Shown: positions 21,270 through 30,956, numbered from the stretch's first letter. The stretch: DNA of 64,000 nucleotides from Macrococcoides caseolyticum (GCF_021366795.1 NZ_JAHCPS010000002.1:62001-126000); one strand, 5' to 3'. Translations and numbers: made by a program. Notes: generated by a model not told the origin, from the letters alone.

Positions 21270-22236
21270 AAATCTTTAAAATGAGTAATTCCAGAATTAG
21301 TGCTTTATCTATATAACTCGACTTAAGTTCGTAGTCCGTTTTAGCACAATTTGACATAATCGAAAGTAACTGTTTAAGTTCCATTGTTCTCACTTTCCGC
21401 ATTGCAAGTTTGACACGATATGGATGAACTTTCACTTGTTTAGCAATCTGCGCTTCTGAAAATCCCTTTTGAGACAATATTTTCACCTGATAAAATAAAC
21501 GATACTGGCTACAAATGAGTGCAAGTAATTTAATCGGTTCTTCTTTCATATTGATTAAATCTTTTAACAAATATAAAGCTGCTTTCTTTTGACCTTGTGC
21601 AATATAATCAGTCAGTAAAAAGACATTTTGTTCAAGACTACGACTCACAACTTCTGTGACATTCTGCTTTGTAATGACCGGTTGATCCCCAACAAAAAGC
21701 ATAAGTTTATCAATTTCTTTCACAACATTACTATAATTAAGGCCCGTTAAATGAATCATTTCCTCTAATGCATCTGCTTTAATATCTTTAAACTGCTGAT
21801 TAAAATTTTGCTGTATTAACTTTTTCATTCCATCTTCATCAAGTGGTTCGATTTTTTCAACAGTATGGTCTTTTTTTATACGTTTAACGATTTTTTTTCG
21901 TTCATCAAGTTTATCCTGCATCACTTTAAAAATCACAATATTCGGACCTTCAAATTTCTCTAAAAAGGTCACCACATGATCTAAATTTATTTCATGTACT
22001 ACTTTTAATTTCTCTCCAGTAAAAATATAGCTATTATTAACAACAATCACTTTTTGTTCGCTCAGAAAAGGTAACGTCATTGCATCTTCTTCAATCACTT
22101 CAAAAGGCGTTTCTGTTAAATCATACCGACTAAAATTAAAGTCATCGATTTCATCGATGTAATGACTAATAATCTTATTGACCTTATCTTCAACCAGAGG
22201 CTTTGTACTACCATATACTAAAAAAATGTGACTCAA
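21268..22236 (-). CDS. holA: DNA polymerase III delta subunit
   Basis: Clamp-loader subunit that opens the sliding clamp. The fold is recognised from VYGSTKPLVEDKVNKI, PFLSEQKVIVVNN, KLDERKKIVK and the C-terminal LICSQYRLFYQVKIL typical of YqeN/HolA. I prefer the TTG at 22236, eight bases after AGGAG, over the GTG at 22245; this gives 322 residues. Located next to rpsT and yqzM as in Bacillus. Confidence 0.93.
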   Translation of the reverse strand: MSHIFLVYGSTKPLVEDKVNKIISHYIDEIDDFNFSRYDLTETPFEVIEEDAMTLPFLSEQKVIVVNNSYIFTGEKLKVVHEINLDHVVTFLEKFEGPNIVIFKVMQDKLDERKKIVKRIKKDHTVEKIEPLDEDGMKKLIQQNFNQQFKDIKADALEEMIHLTGLNYSNVVKEIDKLMLFVGDQPVITKQNVTEVVSRSLEQNVFLLTDYIAQGQKKAALYLLKDLINMKEEPIKLLALICSQYRLFYQVKILSQKGFSEAQIAKQVKVHPYRVKLAMRKVRTMELKQLLSIMSNCAKTDYELKSSYIDKALILELLILKI

Positions 22237-22334
22237 AACGAGCACTCCTCACATAAAAAATCTCTATTTCATTATAGCTTTTTTTTGCGCATTATCATAT
22301 ACTTAAATAGATACAAAAGTAGGGGGTATTAGAA

Positions 22335-22469
22335 ATGAATCATTTCGAAAAAAATACACAATCAAAAAATAATGATGTTCAAGACTCAGGCTATGCATTT
22401 TTATTAGGTTTTGGTGGATTTGCAACAATTTATATTATTGCTCAAATCTTTGATTTAGTTGCGAAATAA
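22335..22469 (+). CDS. yqzM: YqzM family small membrane protein
   Basis: 44 residues: MNHFEKNTQSKNNDVQDSGY, then one transmembrane segment (about residues 22-40). It resembles Bacillus YqzM in length, the N-terminal pattern (N-x-FEKN-x-QSK-x-ND) and location between holA and comEC. Function unknown. AGGGGG lies about nine bases upstream. A terminator follows. Confidence 0.85.
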   Translation: MNHFEKNTQSKNNDVQDSGYAFLLGFGGFATIYIIAQIFDLVAK

Positions 22470-22518
22470 TAACAATACAAAAAAGCAAAGACTAAGAGTA
22501 CTTTGCCACACTTTTTGA

Positions 22519-22556
22519 CCGGACGAGACTGATTAATCCCTCTCGTTCGGTTTTTG
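22519..22556 (+). terminator. yqzM terminator
   Basis: CCGGACGAGA (22519-22528) pairs with TCTCGTTCGG (22541-22550) with one G-U pair; TTTTTG follows. Confidence 0.8.
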
Positions 22557-22637
22557 TTATGTAAGCACCTTTTATTCAGATGGCTATGCTATTCTTTTTA
22601 AGTGAACGACGCTTTATCACTTATCTTGTTTGCTCAC

Positions 22638-24926
22638 TTATTCACCTTTACGAAATAATGTATCGTATTGTGTATCAATCGTTCCCGACTTTAAATCAAT
22701 TGAGATTCTACCGACAGATTGTGTGTTATAAATATGAATGTTGTGACTTTGTAATGCAGTAATAGTATCTTGATGCGGGTGATTAAATCGATTGTTTCTA
22801 CCTGCAGATATCACAGCCACTTTTGGCTGTCTATCCAGCAGTTCTTCACTTGTACTTGTATCACTACCATGGTGGCCAATTTTGACAATATCAATCGACT
22901 CTTTAATTTGAGATAATATTTGTGATTCATACGGCTTGCTGACATCTGCTAAAAATAGTATATTACGTCCTGAATGTTTATACTTTAGAAACACAACAAT
23001 ACTATCATCATTTTCATCGGTAGCATTTTGACCACTGAAAAACTGTAATTGTATCGCAGGGCTTATTGTTCTTAACTTTAATAATTGAAAATGGTTGAAC
23101 TGATTCATTTGATTCACATCTATTAATGTTATCCCCTTCTCTTTCGCTTGTCGTATCACTTTATTGTATTTCTCACTGCCCACGCCATTCTTATAGATAA
23201 TACACTTTACTAAATTCTCTCGTATTAATTGTTCTGTTTCTCCAAAATGATCTGCATCAGGGTGTGACAAAATCAAATAATCGATAGTATTAATACCCTG
23301 ATATTTTAGAAAAGGTATCGTTACTTTTTCACTGATGGTCTGGGCATTCTTTCTTTTCTCAAACCCCTCACTAAAATCAACTTTACCCCCCGTATCTATC
23401 ATTATCGTTTGGTGATTTGCTTCAATAATGGCAGCATCCCCTTGTCCCACATCTAAAAAATGGACAACTTCCTTATGTTTTGTAACGGATAGAGCTAAAA
23501 CGATAAGTATCATCAAGGCAACGATTTTTACTTTATGGTACGTACTGAAAAAAATAAGTAACACTAGCATCAAAAAAATATAATACAGGATGGATTGATG
23601 TAATAGTACAAGTTCAAAGTGTGGCAATTGAACAAAAAATTTTGTCAGTAAATCATTGATATTAAATGAGAAATCTATCATCCATCTCAAGTACTTAGTC
23701 GGTATGGAAAATAGAGTACATAGTAAATAAAATGTACTAATTGGAAAAATTAAAAAAGTAAATAAAGGTATATAAAAACAATTGGTCAGAAATCCAATAA
23801 AATAATACTGATTAAAGTGATAATAGAGAATCGGTACTGTTGCGATTTGTGAAATGAAATTTATGAGGAAAAACTGAATAAACTTTGAATGTTGTTGATA
23901 AACAGGAAGTATTAATAGAAACGCAAAACATATTGCGTAAGAAAGTTGAAAACCAATATCATAAATTGCATACGGATTGACGATTAAATTGATGACAAAA
24001 GTTAACGACAGTATATCTGTTAGTGGTAGACGCGGCCACGGATTAATTAATATCAGTATAATAAATAATGTTGCCCGCGCAACAGATGGTCCACTTCCAG
24101 TTAATAAAAAATAGATTGGTAAAAGTAATAATAATATAGATTTGCAAATAAAGATTGGAATAGAAAAACGGCGTAATAAATAATAAAACTGAACAGAAAT
24201 AAGTGCGACGTGACTGCCACTTATGGCATATAAATGATATATACCGAGCGTCTTTAAAACATTCATTTCATCTTTAGTCAAATAAGAGGTATCACCAAGT
24301 GTTAATGCAATCAAATATGATTTATGCATAAATGATGAATGATACATTTTTAATGCAAGGCCTTTACGATAATGCTTAATTGCTTCAATCATGTTATTCA
24401 ATGTAAGCTTGCATTCCGAAAAATCAACTTGTGACAATTTTATACTACCTGACTGATGATTGTAAAACATATATGCATCATAATCAAATCCTGATATATT
24501 TGTATTCGGTAATACATGCATCCCTTCCATATGTCCATAGCACGAATAAAATGATAAATTTTGATTCTGTAACATTACCTTTTCATGTGCATGCTTAATA
24601 GTATAAAAAAATTGATAGGTTAAACCATTACTTTCAAGTGTTCCCATAAATAAGTTGCCATCTATTTTATAATCATCATTCAATTTAAAATGACTAGACA
24701 TTCGATCATGTCGTTGATAATCAAAGGAATGTACTGGCCGTTTAAATTCAAATTGCGTATAAAAATAAATGGGAATGATAAATGCCAGAGCAAAGATAAC
24801 CATGAAACGATACATTTTTTTCCGATAAATCAATAAACATGATATCAAAATTAAAATCATTGAACCCATCATTGATTCTGACCATAATATCGCAGCTAAT
24901 ATGAATAAAACAACAGCGATGCCCAC
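22638..24926 (-). CDS. comEC: DNA uptake channel ComEC
   Basis: Polytopic membrane protein that carries single-stranded DNA into the cell during transformation. An N-terminal membrane pair and a periplasmic-type OB domain (about residues 60-170) precede the competence domain with many helices (about 200-480). The C-terminal metallo-beta-lactamase domain has HFLDVGQGDAAIIE, LSHPDADHFGE and KIGHHGSDTST. 762 residues, intact. GTG start at 24926 with GGAGG only four bases away. Confidence 0.95.
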   Translation of the reverse strand: MGIAVVLFILAAILWSESMMGSMILILISCLLIYRKKMYRFMVIFALAFIIPIYFYTQFEFKRPVHSFDYQRHDRMSSHFKLNDDYKIDGNLFMGTLESNGLTYQFFYTIKHAHEKVMLQNQNLSFYSCYGHMEGMHVLPNTNISGFDYDAYMFYNHQSGSIKLSQVDFSECKLTLNNMIEAIKHYRKGLALKMYHSSFMHKSYLIALTLGDTSYLTKDEMNVLKTLGIYHLYAISGSHVALISVQFYYLLRRFSIPIFICKSILLLLLPIYFLLTGSGPSVARATLFIILILINPWPRLPLTDILSLTFVINLIVNPYAIYDIGFQLSYAICFAFLLILPVYQQHSKFIQFFLINFISQIATVPILYYHFNQYYFIGFLTNCFYIPLFTFLIFPISTFYLLCTLFSIPTKYLRWMIDFSFNINDLLTKFFVQLPHFELVLLHQSILYYIFLMLVLLIFFSTYHKVKIVALMILIVLALSVTKHKEVVHFLDVGQGDAAIIEANHQTIMIDTGGKVDFSEGFEKRKNAQTISEKVTIPFLKYQGINTIDYLILSHPDADHFGETEQLIRENLVKCIIYKNGVGSEKYNKVIRQAKEKGITLIDVNQMNQFNHFQLLKLRTISPAIQLQFFSGQNATDENDDSIVVFLKYKHSGRNILFLADVSKPYESQILSQIKESIDIVKIGHHGSDTSTSEELLDRQPKVAVISAGRNNRFNHPHQDTITALQSHNIHIYNTQSVGRISIDLKSGTIDTQYDTLFRKGE

Positions 24927-24940
24927 ATTGCCTCCATTCC

Positions 24941-25402
24941 TTACATCTGGTCAAAATACCCGGCAACATGCTTTGGATTAAATTCAATTTTTTCAGTAGT
25001 AATACCTGCTTTTTCTAGTAATTCAATCGCATAAGGATGATTTTTATAATCGTTGGCATAATAAATTTTCTTAATACCTGCCTGTATAATGGACTTGGTA
25101 CAATGAATACATGGAAAATGCGTCACATAAATTTCTGCACCTTCTGTCGAAACGCCCATCTTTGCACATTGTAAAAGCGCATTCATTTCCGCATGAATCG
25201 TTCGAATACAGTGACCATTTTCGATATAACACCCTTCATCAATACAATGTACCTCACCAGAAACTGAACCATTATATCCACCTGCAATGACACGATTATC
25301 CTTTACAATAGTTGCGCCAACACTTAAGCGTGTACACGTTGAACGCAGTGCAAGTAATTGAGATTGCGCCATAAAATATTCTTTCCATTGAATTCTTTCC
25401 AT
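24941..25402 (-). CDS. comEB: ComEB / deoxycytidylate deaminase family
   Basis: Zinc-dependent dCMP deaminase family; supplies dUMP for thymidylate synthesis and is encoded in the late competence operon. HAEMNALLQC and PCIHCTKSIIQAGI give the zinc His/Cys/Cys and catalytic Glu. 153 residues. AGGTG precedes the ATG; comEC begins 14 bases later. Confidence 0.95.
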   Translation of the reverse strand: MERIQWKEYFMAQSQLLALRSTCTRLSVGATIVKDNRVIAGGYNGSVSGEVHCIDEGCYIENGHCIRTIHAEMNALLQCAKMGVSTEGAEIYVTHFPCIHCTKSIIQAGIKKIYYANDYKNHPYAIELLEKAGITTEKIEFNPKHVAGYFDQM

Positions 25403-25468
25403 AACATCACCTTTGTTGTTTTGACCTCATTGTAATAAATAATGATTGTTTATTCAAGTTGATGTTCT

Positions 25469-26140
25469 CTATTCATTTATAGTAATCGTATCTTTTAAAC
25501 CTTCAAATGTTTTGTCGCCAATGCCTTTTATTTCTTTTATTTCATCGATTGATTTAAAACCATTATTTTGTTCCCTATACTGTAGAATGTCCTGTGCTTT
25601 TTTTGGACCTATACCAGGAATTTCTTCAAGTGCTTTTACATCTGCTGTATTAATATTAATAACTTTGTTGTTAGTACTAGTTGATTGCTGTGTTTCATCA
25701 TTTTGATTATTATAGATTTGATATTTGTTTTCTTTCACTTCTCCTTTATAAGGGATATATATTACCATCCCATCTTGTAACATGCGCGCACGATTGACTG
25801 CGTCAAGATCAGCATTCTTTAAAGGGACTGCTAGCGTAATTATGTCGTTTACAATTTGATTTGATTGCGCTGGATAAACACCGCTATACTTGACCGCACC
25901 TTTAATATCCACATGAATAGATTTTTCTTGTTTTCCTTTTTGTGCAATTGCTTTTTCTTCTTTTAAAGGCATAACTTTTGCATCTGTCTCAGTTTGCAGT
26001 GCATTTAAATGATTCAGCTTAATTCCTTCTTCAGTTTGTGGTCGCAAATTTAGCGCAACTAAACATACAATCACAAGTACACCTATACCACCATAGAAAC
26101 TTATCTTGTTCATTTCAATCCATCTTTTAATTTTTTCCAT
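25469..26140 (-). CDS. comEA: Competence DNA receptor ComEA
   Basis: Membrane-anchored double-stranded-DNA receptor. A transmembrane segment (about residues 16-32), a SLBB domain (about 75-135, with GAVKYSGVYP) and a C-terminal double helix-hairpin-helix (about 160-223, with LEEIPGIGPKKAQDIL and IKGIGDKTFEGL) are visible. I use the ATG at 26140, eight bases after GGAGGTG. First gene of comEA-comEB-comEC. Confidence 0.96.
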   Translation of the reverse strand: MEKIKRWIEMNKISFYGGIGVLVIVCLVALNLRPQTEEGIKLNHLNALQTETDAKVMPLKEEKAIAQKGKQEKSIHVDIKGAVKYSGVYPAQSNQIVNDIITLAVPLKNADLDAVNRARMLQDGMVIYIPYKGEVKENKYQIYNNQNDETQQSTSTNNKVININTADVKALEEIPGIGPKKAQDILQYREQNNGFKSIDEIKEIKGIGDKTFEGLKDTITINE

Positions 26141-26220
26141 CAAAAAAACACCTCCACCTATTTATCGGTAGAAGCGCTTAATTTATTTTTTTTGTCATAA
26201 TTTAAATTAAATTTTATGGA

Positions 26221-26943
26221 TTAAGATTTTTTTGCAATAAAAAATACACGTTCAAAAAATGCTTCAGTCGAATCATCTACTATCCATTCTGAATCAAAGT
26301 CCGCAAATACACGTACCACTTCAAAACCACTATCCTTTAGTAACTGCTTATACGTTGCGATAGGATATGTTCTTTGATAATGTTCTTCATCAAAGCGGTG
26401 ATAGACATTATTTGTTTTTATAAAAAATGTTAATTCATGGAATACTGAATAAATTGCATCGCCCTGTATGGCATGCCAAACATAAAGCATATCATCTATT
26501 TCATCACTATATGTGTCATTATTAAAATACGCTTCAAATTTCTTTGTACTATGCACATCAAAAATAAAAAAACCTTCATCTTCTAAATGTTGATGTACAC
26601 GTGAAAATGTTGCGCTAACATCATGTGGCTCTTGTAAATAATTTAAGCTATCACACAGACAAGTAATGGTCTGAAACTTTTTGTTTAATGCTAACTGCGT
26701 CATATCCTGGGCAACCAATGTAGCATCATTTCTTTTCGTTTGTGCAATCGTCAGCATGTCTTCACTTAAATCCACGCCCGTTACTTGAATGTCACGTGGA
26801 ATCAGTTCTAAAAATGAACCTGTACCAGTCGCGATATCCAGTACGTTGTCCTTCAAATAAGGTTGAACCACATTTAACCATTTCTCATAAGGCTGATCAT
26901 ACATGAATTGATCATAAATTAATGCAAATTGGTTGTAAGCCAT
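26221..26943 (-). CDS. yqeM: Class I SAM-dependent methyltransferase YqeM
   Basis: Methyltransferase of unknown substrate. Motif I VLDIATGTGSFLELIP is near residue 35 and TGVDLSEDMLTIA follows. 240 residues. Its start overlaps the rsfS stop (TAATG). It lies between rsfS and the comE operon as in Bacillus; the YqeM name rests on synteny. Confidence 0.88.
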   Translation of the reverse strand: MAYNQFALIYDQFMYDQPYEKWLNVVQPYLKDNVLDIATGTGSFLELIPRDIQVTGVDLSEDMLTIAQTKRNDATLVAQDMTQLALNKKFQTITCLCDSLNYLQEPHDVSATFSRVHQHLEDEGFFIFDVHSTKKFEAYFNNDTYSDEIDDMLYVWHAIQGDAIYSVFHELTFFIKTNNVYHRFDEEHYQRTYPIATYKQLLKDSGFEVVRVFADFDSEWIVDDSTEAFFERVFFIAKKS

Positions 26944-27296
26944 TATACTTGCTCCGGTTCATAAACAATGATTTCCTGATCACGATATAACTTTTCTAAA
27001 TTGTAGTAATCTCTTTCTTCATGATGGAAGACATGGACAACAACATCCCCTAAATCGACTAAAATCCAACGTGCTTCATTAAAACCTTCTAAGCGTTGTA
27101 CCTCAATGCCTGCTTTCAGTGCTTCCTCTTTTACATTACGTGCAATCGCCTGAACCTGACGATCACTATTTCCTTCACAAATAACAAAGTAATCTGTTAT
27201 TCCAGTGACATTTGCTACGTTAATGCCAATAATATCTTCTGCTCTTTTGCTATCACAAGCATTAAATGCTAATTCTAATAAAGATTTCGCTTCCAT
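26943..27296 (-). CDS. rsfS: Ribosomal silencing factor RsfS
   Basis: Binds L14 of the 50S subunit and blocks subunit joining when nutrients are short. 117 residues with GITDYFVICEGNSDRQV and WILVDLGDVVVHVFH, the Iojap/DUF143 core. Downstream of yqeK by 12 bases. Confidence 0.96.
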   Translation of the reverse strand: MEAKSLLELAFNACDSKRAEDIIGINVANVTGITDYFVICEGNSDRQVQAIARNVKEEALKAGIEVQRLEGFNEARWILVDLGDVVVHVFHHEERDYYNLEKLYRDQEIIVYEPEQV

Positions 27297-27308
27297 TTCA
27301 TCATTCCT

Positions 27309-27872
27309 TTACTTTTCTAAATTATAGTAATTTAAGCATTCAATCGTTTTAGGATAAATGTGTTTATCATTTTCGATTAAATACAGTGCAGTATTTTTAG
27401 AAATTTCATAAATCGCTTTATCAAGATTTTTTTCTGTATAAATAATATCGCGAATTCGTTCTACGCCAGGTTGAGAGCGATTCGGTTCAATATAATCACT
27501 GATAAATATTAATTTTTCATTTAAGCCCATACCCGCTCGGCCTGTTGTGTGATAATAAATTGCATCATATACTTCATCATCAATTTCATATTTATCTTTC
27601 ATATACGCAGCTGCAACAGGTCCATGGAGAATCTCTGAATTGTAGCTTAGTAGCTGATTATCAAGTCCATAATGCGTTACAGACTGATACAACACACTTA
27701 ATTCATCGTATTTAGCATAATCATGCAAGATTCCTGCCATTTCAACTATATCAGTATCTCCACCAAAAATCTCTGCTAATTTTACTGCCGTTTCAGCTAC
27801 ACGAATTGAATGTTCATATCTTTTTTTAGGTAATTTTTCTTCAACTATTTTTTTCGCTTTTTTTTGTTTCAT
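27309..27872 (-). CDS. yqeK: HD-domain hydrolase YqeK (Ap4A hydrolase family)
   Basis: Symmetrically cleaves diadenosine tetraphosphate in characterised homologues. Metal ligands lie in RYEHSIRVAETA and LHDYAKYDE, with HGPVAAAYM and YHTTGRAGM further on. I use MKQKKAKKIVEE at 27872, with AAAGGA upstream; this gives 187 residues and a 32-base overlap with nadD. The longer frame to 27947 would run deep into nadD. Confidence 0.93.
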   Translation of the reverse strand: MKQKKAKKIVEEKLPKKRYEHSIRVAETAVKLAEIFGGDTDIVEMAGILHDYAKYDELSVLYQSVTHYGLDNQLLSYNSEILHGPVAAAYMKDKYEIDDEVYDAIYYHTTGRAGMGLNEKLIFISDYIEPNRSQPGVERIRDIIYTEKNLDKAIYEISKNTALYLIENDKHIYPKTIECLNYYNLEK

Positions 27873-28428
27873 AGAGATGTTCCTTTCTGATAAAACGTTC
27901 AACCGTATCAATAACGAAACAACGAATTGTTTCGTCATGAGCAACACGTTTACGAATCATTGTTGAACTAATATCCATTCTTGGAATGTGAAAGGCTTTG
28001 AAAGGTGATGGTAAGTCTTGAGCATCAACATCACGATTCACAACAATAAATTGAACCATTGTTTTAAGCTTTTCAATTTCAAACCACTGATCAAGCGATT
28101 CATATTGATCGGTTCCGATAATTAGTGAAATTTCGGCGTGAGGATATCTTTCTTGTAAATAACACATTGTATGATAAGTATAACTCTTTCCTTCGCGTTC
28201 TATTTCTACTGTATCAACTTCTCCGAAACCTAAATAATCAATCGCCAATCCTAACATTGCAACACGTGCCTCATTACTCGCACGCGCCCCACTTGCTTTT
28301 AAGGGACTTTGACCCGTTGGAATAAATAAAAACAAATCAGGTTGAACTTGCTGATACACTTCGTTTGCAACTGTTAAGTGACCAATGTGTATCGGGTCAA
28401 ATGAGCCACCATAAACAATAATATTCAT
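27841..28428 (-). CDS. nadD: Nicotinate-nucleotide adenylyltransferase
   Basis: Adenylates nicotinate mononucleotide in NAD synthesis. GGSFDPIHIGHL near residue 8 and the C-terminal ISSTMIRKRV are the nucleotidyltransferase signatures. 195 residues. Start overlaps the yhbY stop by ATGA. Confidence 0.97.
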   Translation of the reverse strand: MNIIVYGGSFDPIHIGHLTVANEVYQQVQPDLFLFIPTGQSPLKASGARASNEARVAMLGLAIDYLGFGEVDTVEIEREGKSYTYHTMCYLQERYPHAEISLIIGTDQYESLDQWFEIEKLKTMVQFIVVNRDVDAQDLPSPFKAFHIPRMDISSTMIRKRVAHDETIRCFVIDTVERFIRKEHLYETKKSEKNS

Positions 28429-28718
28429 CGTGGTAATTCTATTTTCTTATTATTCACAGAGGGTTTATATAAAATAATTGTTGATCCAATCACTTGAACT
28501 AATTCACCATATACACGACGTGCTATTGTTTCAGCAAGTTCTTGTTTATCATCATCGTTATTTTGAAGAACGCTCACTTTAATGAGTTCACGCTTTTCTA
28601 ATACGTCATTTAATTGTTCAATTAAATTATCGTTAATTCCACCTTTACCAATTTGGAAAATTGGATCTAAGTGATGCGCTTCTGCTCTTAAATAGCGTTT
28701 TTGTTTACCTGTTAACAT
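28425..28718 (-). CDS. yhbY: CRM-domain RNA-binding protein YhbY
   Basis: Small protein associated with pre-50S ribosomal particles. 97 residues: MLTGKQKRYLRAEAHHLDPI and the GKGG loop (QIGKGGIND) are typical of the CRM fold. Starts on the aroE stop (TAATG). Confidence 0.95.
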   Translation of the reverse strand: MLTGKQKRYLRAEAHHLDPIFQIGKGGINDNLIEQLNDVLEKRELIKVSVLQNNDDDKQELAETIARRVYGELVQVIGSTIILYKPSVNNKKIELPR

Positions 28719-29515
28719 TATCTTCTTCCTTTCAAGGCTGTTTGTACTGCTAAAGTCATAGCATCGATATCTGCTTTAACGCCTGTCCAGATTTCAAAAC
28801 TTTTAGCACCTTGCTGAACAAACATACCTAATCCATTTATAGTTTTTAAGTTTCTTGCTTGTGCTGATTTTAAAAATTCTGTTGTTTCCGGTGTATAAAT
28901 AATGTCACTTACGATACACGATTGAGATAATTTACTCAATTGAATCAACGTAGTATTGTTAAATCCTGTCATACCTATTGGTGTAGTATTAATGACTAAG
29001 TCATATTGAGCCATCTCTTTTAATTCTGGATATGTTATTTTCTCTACCTCGAATGGCCAGTCCTTCATGCGCTCTAAATTACGATTAACAACGCTAACAT
29101 CGTAAGATTGACTTAATGTGTAACTGATTGCACGACTGGCACCTCCAGCACCCAATACAAGAATTTTCATATTATCACGTAATAGTGCCTGAATACTCTT
29201 TAAATACCCAATACCATCTGTATTATAACCATACCAAACACCCGATTTAATATAGACCGTATTGACAGCTCCAATCATTTCTGCAGCATCATCCAGTACA
29301 TCACAATAATCTATGATGCGTTCTTTATAAGGAATCGTTACATTAAAACCATCCAAAGCTTTTTCTTCCACAATTGATTTAATATGATGGAAATGATTTG
29401 GATCAATATTTAATGCACAATACGTATCATCACGACTTAAAACTTTAAAATTTGCATGATGCATGATGGGTGACAGGGAGTGTCTTATCGGGTGTCCAAT
29501 AACAGCGAAATTCAT
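28718..29515 (-). CDS. aroE: Shikimate dehydrogenase
   Basis: NADPH-dependent reduction of 3-dehydroshikimate in aromatic amino acid synthesis. HSLSPIMHH, the catalytic Lys in NVTIPYKE, and the nucleotide motif VLGAGGASRAI are visible. I use MNFAVIGHP at 29515, after AAGGTG, giving 265 residues. In the yqeH-aroE-yhbY-nadD operon. Confidence 0.96.
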   Translation of the reverse strand: MNFAVIGHPIRHSLSPIMHHANFKVLSRDDTYCALNIDPNHFHHIKSIVEEKALDGFNVTIPYKERIIDYCDVLDDAAEMIGAVNTVYIKSGVWYGYNTDGIGYLKSIQALLRDNMKILVLGAGGASRAISYTLSQSYDVSVVNRNLERMKDWPFEVEKITYPELKEMAQYDLVINTTPIGMTGFNNTTLIQLSKLSQSCIVSDIIYTPETTEFLKSAQARNLKTINGLGMFVQQGAKSFEIWTGVKADIDAMTLAVQTALKGRR

Positions 29516-29527
29516 TGTCACACCTTC

Positions 29528-30625
29528 TTATAAAATACTTGATCTTAAATAAACATCTACTTGTGATGGTGCATAGACATCAATCACCGCACCTTTTTCA
29601 ACTGTGATAAATCCAAGACCAGAAATAATGATATCCTGTTTATCTTCTTTAATTGATAACGTTGTTTTCTTAATATTACTAAAATCAAAATCTTTTGAAC
29701 CCGGTGGTGTTAACAAGTCACCAATTTGACGATGCCATAAATCCTCTGCATTTATCTGTTTTGTTCTATGAATATTTAATAAATTAGATACAAAACAATT
29801 CAAACTACGACGTCCACCTGTCATATAATCCACGCGTACCAAACCACCTAAAAATAGCGTTTGGCCTTCATTTAACTGAAAATTTCTCGGTTTTATTTCA
29901 TCTTTAGGCATAATAATCTTTAATTCTTTATCCGTCACATAGTGCGTCATCTGATGTGCTTGAATAATCCCTGGTGTATCATACATGAAAGAATCTTCAT
30001 CTAACGGAATATCAATTAAATCCAGTGTTGTACCCGGGAAGTGTGATGTTGTAATCACATTTTTTTCGCCTACACTCGTTTCAATTAATTTATTGATTAA
30101 AGTAGATTTACCAACATTTGTTGTACCAACAACATATACATCCTCACCATTTCGATGCGCTTCAATTGATTCAAGTAATTCATCGATACCATGATTTTTT
30201 TGTGCAGAAATCAGCACAACGTCATCTGGCTTCATTCCTAAATCTTTCGCCTGCTTTTCAATCCAAAGCTTAACACGGCGTTTGTTGATAAGTTTTGGTA
30301 ATAAATCCATTTTATTTGCAGCAATAATGACTTTCTTGTTACCAACGATTCGTTTCAATCCATTGATCCATGATCCCTGAAAATCAAAAACATCTATAAC
30401 ATTTACGATAATGCCACTTTTATCACTTAGCGCATTGAGCATTGCAAGAAAATCATCACTTGTTAAGTGAACATCTTGTATTTCATTATAATGTTTTAAT
30501 CTGAAACAACGTTTACAGATGACATCTTCTTTATTTAAACTTGAATTAGGAACGTACCCTGGCTTTGATTGATCTGTAGATTGCAATACTGCACCACAGC
30601 CAATACACTTCATTTCATTACTCAA
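29528..30625 (-). CDS. yqeH: Ribosome biogenesis GTPase YqeH
   Basis: Circularly permuted GTPase needed for 30S assembly. A zinc motif (Cys7, Cys10 with CKRC further on), then G4 NKMD before G1 GTTNVGKST and G3 DTPG, the permuted order. 365 residues. TTG start at 30625, eight bases after GGAGG. In Bacillus and Staphylococcus it directly follows yqeG; here about 1.6 kb separates them. Confidence 0.96.
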   Translation of the reverse strand: MSNEMKCIGCGAVLQSTDQSKPGYVPNSSLNKEDVICKRCFRLKHYNEIQDVHLTSDDFLAMLNALSDKSGIIVNVIDVFDFQGSWINGLKRIVGNKKVIIAANKMDLLPKLINKRRVKLWIEKQAKDLGMKPDDVVLISAQKNHGIDELLESIEAHRNGEDVYVVGTTNVGKSTLINKLIETSVGEKNVITTSHFPGTTLDLIDIPLDEDSFMYDTPGIIQAHQMTHYVTDKELKIIMPKDEIKPRNFQLNEGQTLFLGGLVRVDYMTGGRRSLNCFVSNLLNIHRTKQINAEDLWHRQIGDLLTPPGSKDFDFSNIKKTTLSIKEDKQDIIISGLGFITVEKGAVIDVYAPSQVDVYLRSSIL

Positions 30626-30697
30626 CTATTGTTCCTCCTGAATATCATTAATCATTAGTTCTATTCTAGCACATAATATACATTAAGTATTGTTGGA

Positions 30698-30731
30698 CAA
30701 AATAAAAGGGCAGTGCGTACCGGCACAACCC
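30698..30731 (-). terminator. tRNA-Gly terminator
   Basis: GGG-TT-GTGC with GCAC-TG-CCC hairpin (30708-30731), followed by TTTTATTTT on the minus strand, just after the tRNA. Confidence 0.8.
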
Positions 30732-30739
30732 TCATTATA

Positions 30740-30810
30740 AGCGGGTGATCGGAATCGAACCGACAACATCAGCTTGGAAGGCTGAGGTTTTACCACTAAA
30801 CTACACCCGC
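30740..30810 (-). tRNA. tRNA-Gly (anticodon UCC)
   Basis: 71 bases without encoded CCA. The acceptor stem is GCGGGTG/CACCCGC with discriminator U; the D-loop keeps GG; the anticodon loop is CTTCCAA; the T arm has GGTTCGATTCC. All stems pair. The intact D-loop GG and T-loop suggest a translation tRNA, not one of the specialised staphylococcal cell-wall glycine tRNAs. Solitary, with its own promoter and terminator. The 331-base gap 30626-30956 holds only this unit and the SPFH operon terminator. Confidence 0.97.
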
Positions 30811-30831
30811 ATGGATTAAATTTGTATAAAT

Positions 30832-30860
30832 ATAATATCGAAAAATCATTATTTTGTAAA
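30832..30860 (-). promoter_or_regulatory. tRNA-Gly promoter
   Basis: Minus strand TTTACA (30855-30860), 17-base spacer, TATTAT (30832-30837), about 22 bases before the tRNA 5' end. Confidence 0.75.
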
Positions 30861-30907
30861 GACTTCATGGAAAATAATATTTACTTTACTTTTTGTAACG
30901 TAAATTG

Positions 30908-30950
30908 ATTAAAAAATAAAACCAATCCATCTATTGAAATGGATTGATTT
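30908..30950 (-). terminator. SPFH operon terminator
   Basis: AAACCAATCCAT/ATGGATTGATTT stem (30919-30950) and a long T-rich tail on the minus strand, nine bases after the SPFH gene. Confidence 0.85.
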
Positions 30951-30956
30951 TATGGA

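Noticed and set aside
22580-22762. 60-codon plus-strand frame after yqzM
   Set aside because: Overlaps the end of comEC in antisense and has no promoter or ribosome site.
26144-26200. ComK-type box (AAAA-N5-TTTT pairs) upstream of comEA
   Set aside because: The region is A/T-rich enough to give near matches by chance and no convincing pair with proper spacing was found.
30740-30810. tRNA-Gly as a specialised cell-wall glycine donor
   Set aside because: The D-loop GG and T-loop are canonical, which fits a normal translation tRNA.
30683-30868. 61-codon minus-strand frame over tRNA-Gly
   Set aside because: It is formed by the tRNA, its promoter and its terminator.
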